Shown in pieces: positions 21,902-25,092 of a stretch of 25,092 nt of DNA. The notes beneath the pieces are model-generated. The model did no database searches. It worked only from the letters and a program-made list of their open reading frames with translations, and was not told the DNA's origin. The DNA is taken from NCBI GenBank assembly GCA_964644555.1, contig CAZXWI010000013.1, positions 1 through 25,092 on the forward strand. Direction: 5' to 3'. The position numbers and the translations under genes were made by a program. Source of the stretch: RUG14186 sp964644555 (GTDB lineage: Bacteria > Bacillota > Clostridia > Eubacteriales > Anaerofustaceae). Positions within the stretch are counted from its first letter, which is position 1; the number at the start of each line of letters is the position of its first letter.

Positions 21902-23893
21902 TTACTTATTTCCTTTTAAACTATATTCTTTTGCTACAGCCTTATCCGAGCGAATCATTAAGTATACTGCAACACCTACCATTATAGCTACTGCAATAAG
22001 TCCGGGAACAAAACCCTGTCCTACGCTGCCTTCGGTAATGAGCGTACCGATTTGGTATATCAAGAATGCCACGGTGTATCCTGTGCAAAGCTGCAATGCA
22101 ACTCCGCCGAACATCCATTTTCTGTCTTTGATTTCCGAATGCATAGCGCCTATTGCGGCAAAGCAAGGCGGTGTAAACAGGTTAAACATAAGGCATGCAA
22201 GTGCTGCGGCTTTTGTAATTCCGATTACTGCGGCAACTTCCGATGCACCACTTTCCAATACCAAGTCATCAACATTGATAAAGTTTGTGATACCATAGCA
22301 AACCGCAATCGTTCCGACAACATTTTCTTTTGCAATAAAGCCTGTAACGGCTGCTGCTGCCAACTGCCATACGCCGAATCCCAGAGGAATAAGCAAAACT
22401 GCAAACGGACGAGCAATGCTTGCCAAAATAGATGTATCTGCCATTCCTTCTCCCACAAGTTGGAAGTTCCAGTTGAATGCCTGCATTATCTGAACCAATG
22501 TGTTGCAGATGAGTATGATAGTACCTGCCTTTACAATGTATGCCCAACCACGAGATACCATTGAAAGGAATGCTCTCTTTATTGAAGGAACTTTATATTC
22601 CGGAAGTTCTATAATAAAGAAGGATTTACGATTTTTGTATCCGGCAATCTTGTTAACGAGCAATGCGCCCAAGAATATAAGAAAAATTCCCACAAAGTAC
22701 ATAAGAGTTCCTACCCATGCCGAATCTGCAAAGAATACACTTGTAAACAATGCGATTACCGGAAGCTTCGCTCCGCACGGCATGAACGGTGAAAGCATTG
22801 CCGTTGCACGGCGTTCTCTTTCGTTACGAATTGTACGGCATGCCATAATACCCGGAATAGCGCAACCTGTTGTAATAACAAACGGAATTACCGATTTACC
22901 CGAAAGACCTACTTTCTTAAAGATAGGATCCAATACAACCGAAACTCTTGCCATGTATCCGCAATCTTCCAAAAGTGCAATAAGGAAGTACATTATCATA
23001 ACCAAAGGCAAGAATCCTATAACAGCACCAACGCCTCCGATTATACCGTCAACCAAGATAGCCTGCAAAAGCGGATGTGCGTTTTCTACCAAACCTGCAA
23101 CCCAGCCTTGGAAAATTTCGATCCAGCCTGTGAGGATATCTGCAAGCCATGGGCCCAATGTTGCCTGCGAAATATTAAATACGCAGAACATTACAACAGC
23201 AAAAATAGGAATACCCAACCATTTATTTGTGAGAACAGCGTCGATTTTGTCGCTTATGCTTACATCTTTGGTAAATACTTTACGAGTTTCTACCTCGCTT
23301 ACCAATTTGTTAACATATTCGAAACGCTTACGGTCTGCTTCTTCTACAGCCTTTTTATCCGTCAAATCTATATTTTCCTGCACATACGGTGCTTTCTGAT
23401 GCTTGCCGATTTGCGAAAGTGCTGCTTCAACTACTTCTTTTAACCCTTCGCTTGATGTGGAAACAGTTTCAAAAACAGGGCAGCCGAGTTTTTCGGAAAG
23501 AACCTTTGCATCAATTACGGTTTCTTTCTTTTCATTGATATCGCTCTTGTTAAGTGCAACAACAACGGGAATTCCAAGTTCCAAAAGCTGGGTAGTGAAG
23601 AACAAGCTTCTGCTTAAGTTGGTTGCATCTACGATATTAATGATAGCATCGGGGTTTTCGTTCTTAACATAAGAACTTGTAATGCTTTCTTCCGATGTAA
23701 ACGGCGACATTGAATATGCGCCCGGCAAGTCAACTGCCGTAATTTCCTGTGAGGTGTATGCCTTTTTAATAGGCCACTCTTTTTTCTCAACGGTAACCCC
23801 TGCCCAGTTGCCGACTTTTTCGTTACGTCCGGTAAGCGCATTGTACATAGTCGTTTTACCTGAGTTTGGGTTGCCTGTTAAAGCAATTCTCAT
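21902..23893 (-). CDS. feoB: Ferrous iron transporter FeoB
   Basis: Main Fe2+ uptake permease in the cytoplasmic membrane; 663 residues, at the short end of the family. The N-terminal G domain has G1 GNPNSGKT (7-14), the G2 threonine in GVTVEKK (T34), G3 DLPG (55-58) and G4 NKSD (115-118). A helical spacer follows to about residue 215. The membrane part carries the two Gate regions: TGCAIPGIMACRTI with PFMPCGAKLPVIALF, and the later FTPPCFAAIGAM. A 120-bp gap with a metal-regulator-like palindrome separates it from feoA. AAGGAGA precedes the ATG. Confidence 0.96.
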   Translation of the reverse strand: MRIALTGNPNSGKTTMYNALTGRNEKVGNWAGVTVEKKEWPIKKAYTSQEITAVDLPGAYSMSPFTSEESITSSYVKNENPDAIINIVDATNLSRSLFFTTQLLELGIPVVVALNKSDINEKKETVIDAKVLSEKLGCPVFETVSTSSEGLKEVVEAALSQIGKHQKAPYVQENIDLTDKKAVEEADRKRFEYVNKLVSEVETRKVFTKDVSISDKIDAVLTNKWLGIPIFAVVMFCVFNISQATLGPWLADILTGWIEIFQGWVAGLVENAHPLLQAILVDGIIGGVGAVIGFLPLVMIMYFLIALLEDCGYMARVSVVLDPIFKKVGLSGKSVIPFVITTGCAIPGIMACRTIRNERERRATAMLSPFMPCGAKLPVIALFTSVFFADSAWVGTLMYFVGIFLIFLGALLVNKIAGYKNRKSFFIIELPEYKVPSIKRAFLSMVSRGWAYIVKAGTIILICNTLVQIMQAFNWNFQLVGEGMADTSILASIARPFAVLLIPLGFGVWQLAAAAVTGFIAKENVVGTIAVCYGITNFINVDDLVLESGASEVAAVIGITKAAALACLMFNLFTPPCFAAIGAMHSEIKDRKWMFGGVALQLCTGYTVAFLIYQIGTLITEGSVGQGFVPGLIAVAIMVGVAVYLMIRSDKAVAKEYSLKGNK

Positions 23894-23957
23894 ATGTATT
23901 TCTCCTTATTTTAAATAATTTTATATGTAATATTGTGTGGAATAATTACCGAAGTTT

Positions 23958-23979
23958 TAAGTTAGGCTAAGCTAACTTA
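23958..23979. promoter_or_regulatory. DtxR/IdeR-like palindrome upstream of feoB
   Basis: TAAGTTAG-N6-CTAACTTA is a perfect 8-bp inverted repeat with core GCTAAG. It resembles the TTAGGTTAGCCTAACC-type sites of DtxR/IdeR iron repressors, though half-site spacing differs. The same AGTTAG...CTAACT theme recurs before feoA. Confidence 0.5.
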
Positions 23980-23993
23980 TCTCCAAACAATAA

Positions 23994-24008
23994 GCAGATA
24001 CTATCTGC
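23994..24008 (-). repeat. Short palindrome after feoA
   Basis: GCAGATA-C-TATCTGC lies 5 bp past the feoA stop and is followed on the minus strand by TTATTGTTT. It may be a weak terminator or processing hairpin between feoA and feoB. Confidence 0.4.
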
Positions 24009-24013
24009 CTACG

Positions 24014-24226
24014 TTAAATAAGTATAGCTTCTGCCAATTGATTATCTATATTGTATCTTCCGTCCTTTATGGAAACAACGCATCCACCCTTTAAGTGAGA
24101 TATCACGGTTATCGGCTCTCCGCTGTAGCAACCGAGCGAAAACAAGAACGATTCCAATTCTTCATCATCCGTTTCGATTTGCTTGATTATATATTCTTTT
24201 CTTTCCTCTGCATCTTTTAAATTCAT
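24014..24226 (-). CDS. feoA: FeoA-domain protein
   Basis: A small cytoplasmic SH3-like protein that supports FeoB-mediated ferrous iron uptake. The product is 70 residues (family about 75). The C-terminal half reads like FeoA: GEPITVISHLKGGCVVSIKDGRYNIDNQLAEAI, covering the conserved region in which the domain ends with an alanine-rich strand. The N-terminal half is charged (KDAEERKEYI). The ribosome binding site is GGTGG, weaker than that of feoB. Similarity is modest, so assignment relies partly on adjacency to feoB. Confidence 0.82.
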   Translation of the reverse strand: MNLKDAEERKEYIIKQIETDDEELESFLFSLGCYSGEPITVISHLKGGCVVSIKDGRYNIDNQLAEAILI

Positions 24227-24245
24227 ACTACCACCAAATTCCGTA

Positions 24246-24260
24246 ATGAGCTAAGCTCAT
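24246..24260. promoter_or_regulatory. 15-bp palindrome in the feoA leader
   Basis: ATGAGCT-A-AGCTCAT is a perfect palindrome around a single base, 20 bp upstream of the feoA start and next to the operator-like repeat at 24267. It could be a second binding site for the same regulator. Confidence 0.4.
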
Positions 24261-24266
24261 CTTCTA

Positions 24267-24284
24267 AGTTAGCTTTTGCTAACT
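24267..24284. promoter_or_regulatory. Operator-like inverted repeat at the feoA transcription start
   Basis: AGTTAGC-TTTT-GCTAACT lies directly downstream of the -10 box, covering the predicted start near 24286. The position is what one expects for repression by an iron-sensing DtxR-family protein (inference); the half-site equals that of the palindrome before feoB. Confidence 0.55.
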
Positions 24285-24292
24285 CTTGGTGT

Positions 24293-24321
24293 ATTTTATA
24301 CCATTAATCTCTGCTTGTCAA
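24293..24321 (-). promoter_or_regulatory. Sigma-A promoter of feoA
   Basis: On the minus strand TTGACA (24316-24321), 17 nt, TAAAAT (24293-24298). Confidence 0.7.
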
Positions 24322-24477
24322 GAATTTTTTAAATAAAATTTCTTTTTTTGCCAAGTATTTTTTCTCCACCTATCTGCAAAATATGAGATACATTAAAATA
24401 TATTTTCACTTCCCTATACGCTATAAAATAAATATGTTACAATAGCTTAACAACATTACAAAACAAACGAGGAAACA

Positions 24478-24981
24478 ATGAGTAAGATTAAAAACGAACC
24501 GAAAATCAAAAACAAAATCATAGCAGCCATTAGAGAACAACTGGAGCATCGTGCCCTATGGATGTTTTTATTATGCGATGAAGCTTCCAAAAAAGGCCTC
24601 GAAGCATCTTCCTATGCTCCCGATGCCATAAAGCGCTGCGGTCTTTACCAAGGCGGGCTTCTTCGTCAAAAAGCAGGCGGAGGAGAATCATTAAAAGGAC
24701 TTAAGAAAACACTTTTCTCCAAATTCGCCCAATGGGTATTCGAAATGGATATCCTTTCCTGCGATGATGACCACCTCGATATTGATTTTCACTACTGCCC
24801 CTTGGTCAAAGCTTGGCAAAAACAAGGCTGCTCCGATGAAGAAATAGCTCTCCTTTGCGATCATGCAATGTGCGGTGACAGAGGCATAGCAGAAAGCTTC
24901 GGATGCGAACTCAACCTTTTAAAGACCATTGCCAAAGGCGATGATATTTGTCAAATAAGATTCGTAAGAAAAAATAATTAA
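24478..24981 (+). CDS. L-2-amino-thiazoline-4-carboxylate hydrolase family protein
   Basis: The family is named after the Pseudomonas enzyme that opens the ATC ring on the way to L-cysteine. This 167-residue protein has the family's C-terminal core HYCPLVKAWQKQGCSDEEIALLCDHAMCGDRGIAESFG (about 105-142) with cysteines 107, 118, 127 and 132. No cysteine-pathway gene is adjacent, and many Bacillota members have no tested function, so the activity is uncertain. A GAGGAAAC ribosome binding site precedes the ATG. It is transcribed away from feoA and ended by its own terminator, hence probably monocistronic; I found no convincing promoter in 24322-24470, only AT-rich sequence with a TACAAT at about 24438. 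Confidence 0.72.
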   Translation: MSKIKNEPKIKNKIIAAIREQLEHRALWMFLLCDEASKKGLEASSYAPDAIKRCGLYQGGLLRQKAGGGESLKGLKKTLFSKFAQWVFEMDILSCDDDHLDIDFHYCPLVKAWQKQGCSDEEIALLCDHAMCGDRGIAESFGCELNLLKTIAKGDDICQIRFVRKNN

Positions 24982-24999
24982 TCAGCTGTAAACAAAAAC

Positions 25000-25030
25000 C
25001 GCACCGATAACTACATTCGGTGCGATTTTT
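25000..25030 (+). terminator. Terminator of the ATC-hydrolase-like gene
   Basis: CGCACCG (25000-25006) and CGGTGCG (25018-25024) form a 7-bp stem followed by ATTTTT. Confidence 0.82.
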
Positions 25031-25092
25031 ATTGCTATAAAGCCTCAAGGCTATTCTTACTTTTATCCTTTTTATTTAAATATATATAGTAT

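Noticed and set aside
22500..23399. Plus-strand open frame of 299 codons opposite feoB
   Set aside because: It overlaps the conserved FeoB membrane domain on the opposite strand, has no ribosome binding site and reads as low-complexity Ser/Thr/Ile sequence.
23940..24300. Fur box control of feoAB
   Set aside because: No GATAATGATTATC-like 19-mer; the palindromes present are of the AGTTAG/CTAACT type.

Overview
The window looks like a chromosomal segment of a low-GC, probably spore-forming Clostridia (Bacillota) bacterium. This rests on the S10 ribosomal-protein order, AGGAGG-type ribosome binding sites almost everywhere, near-consensus sigma-A promoters (TTGACA-17-TATAAT style), a CodW/CodX-type HslVU pair, a CwlD-like amidase and a Clostridia-style Feo locus with a small cysteine-rich partner. 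The species cannot be named from the sequence. No rRNA, tRNA, CRISPR array, transposase or phage gene was seen.

Layout. (1) 1-4608, minus strand: the start of the S10 operon, rpsJ-rplC-rplD-rplW-rplB-rpsS-rplV-rpsC-rplP (rplP cut by the window edge), behind one strong promoter and a structured leader of about 210 nt. (2) 4821-6727, plus: a response regulator and sensor kinase pair, ended by a terminator. (3) 6728-7324: a repeat-rich non-coding stretch. (4) 7325-9313, minus: hslV-hslU. (5) 9602-10801, plus: a CofE-like (F420-0:glutamate ligase family) gene on its own promoter. (6) 11018-16042, minus: a complete branched-chain amino acid ABC operon livK-H-M-G-F, preceded by a 61-codon ORF rich in Ile/Leu/Val and a strong terminator. 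(7) 16135-18074: a CwlD-like amidase and a VanY-family DD-carboxypeptidase facing each other. (8) 18311-21542, plus: a TrpXYZ-type ABC operon (lipoprotein, permease, ATPase), preceded by a 60-codon ORF with a Phe/Tyr-rich end and a strong terminator. (9) 21672-24321, minus: feoA-feoB plus a 48-residue FeoB-associated cysteine-rich membrane protein, with palindromes resembling DtxR/IdeR-type metal-regulator sites. (10) 24478-24981, plus: an L-2-amino-thiazoline-4-carboxylate hydrolase-family protein.

Two observations stand out. First, both amino acid type ABC operons share one front end: consensus promoter, good Shine-Dalgarno, a short ORF of about 60 codons with biased composition (27 of 61 branched-chain residues before liv; 11 of 14 aromatic residues near the end before the TrpX-like operon), an intrinsic terminator, then the substrate-binding lipoprotein. 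In each leader an 8-nt stretch in the ORF is perfectly complementary to the loop region of the following terminator. This fits leader-peptide attenuation, which is unusual for Bacillota, where T-boxes are the common solution. It is inference from sequence only. Second, a dispersed imperfect palindrome of 66-69 bp with GAGAACYGGYC / GACCRGTTCTC-like ends occurs in three of the four convergent gene junctions in the window and nowhere else that I could see.
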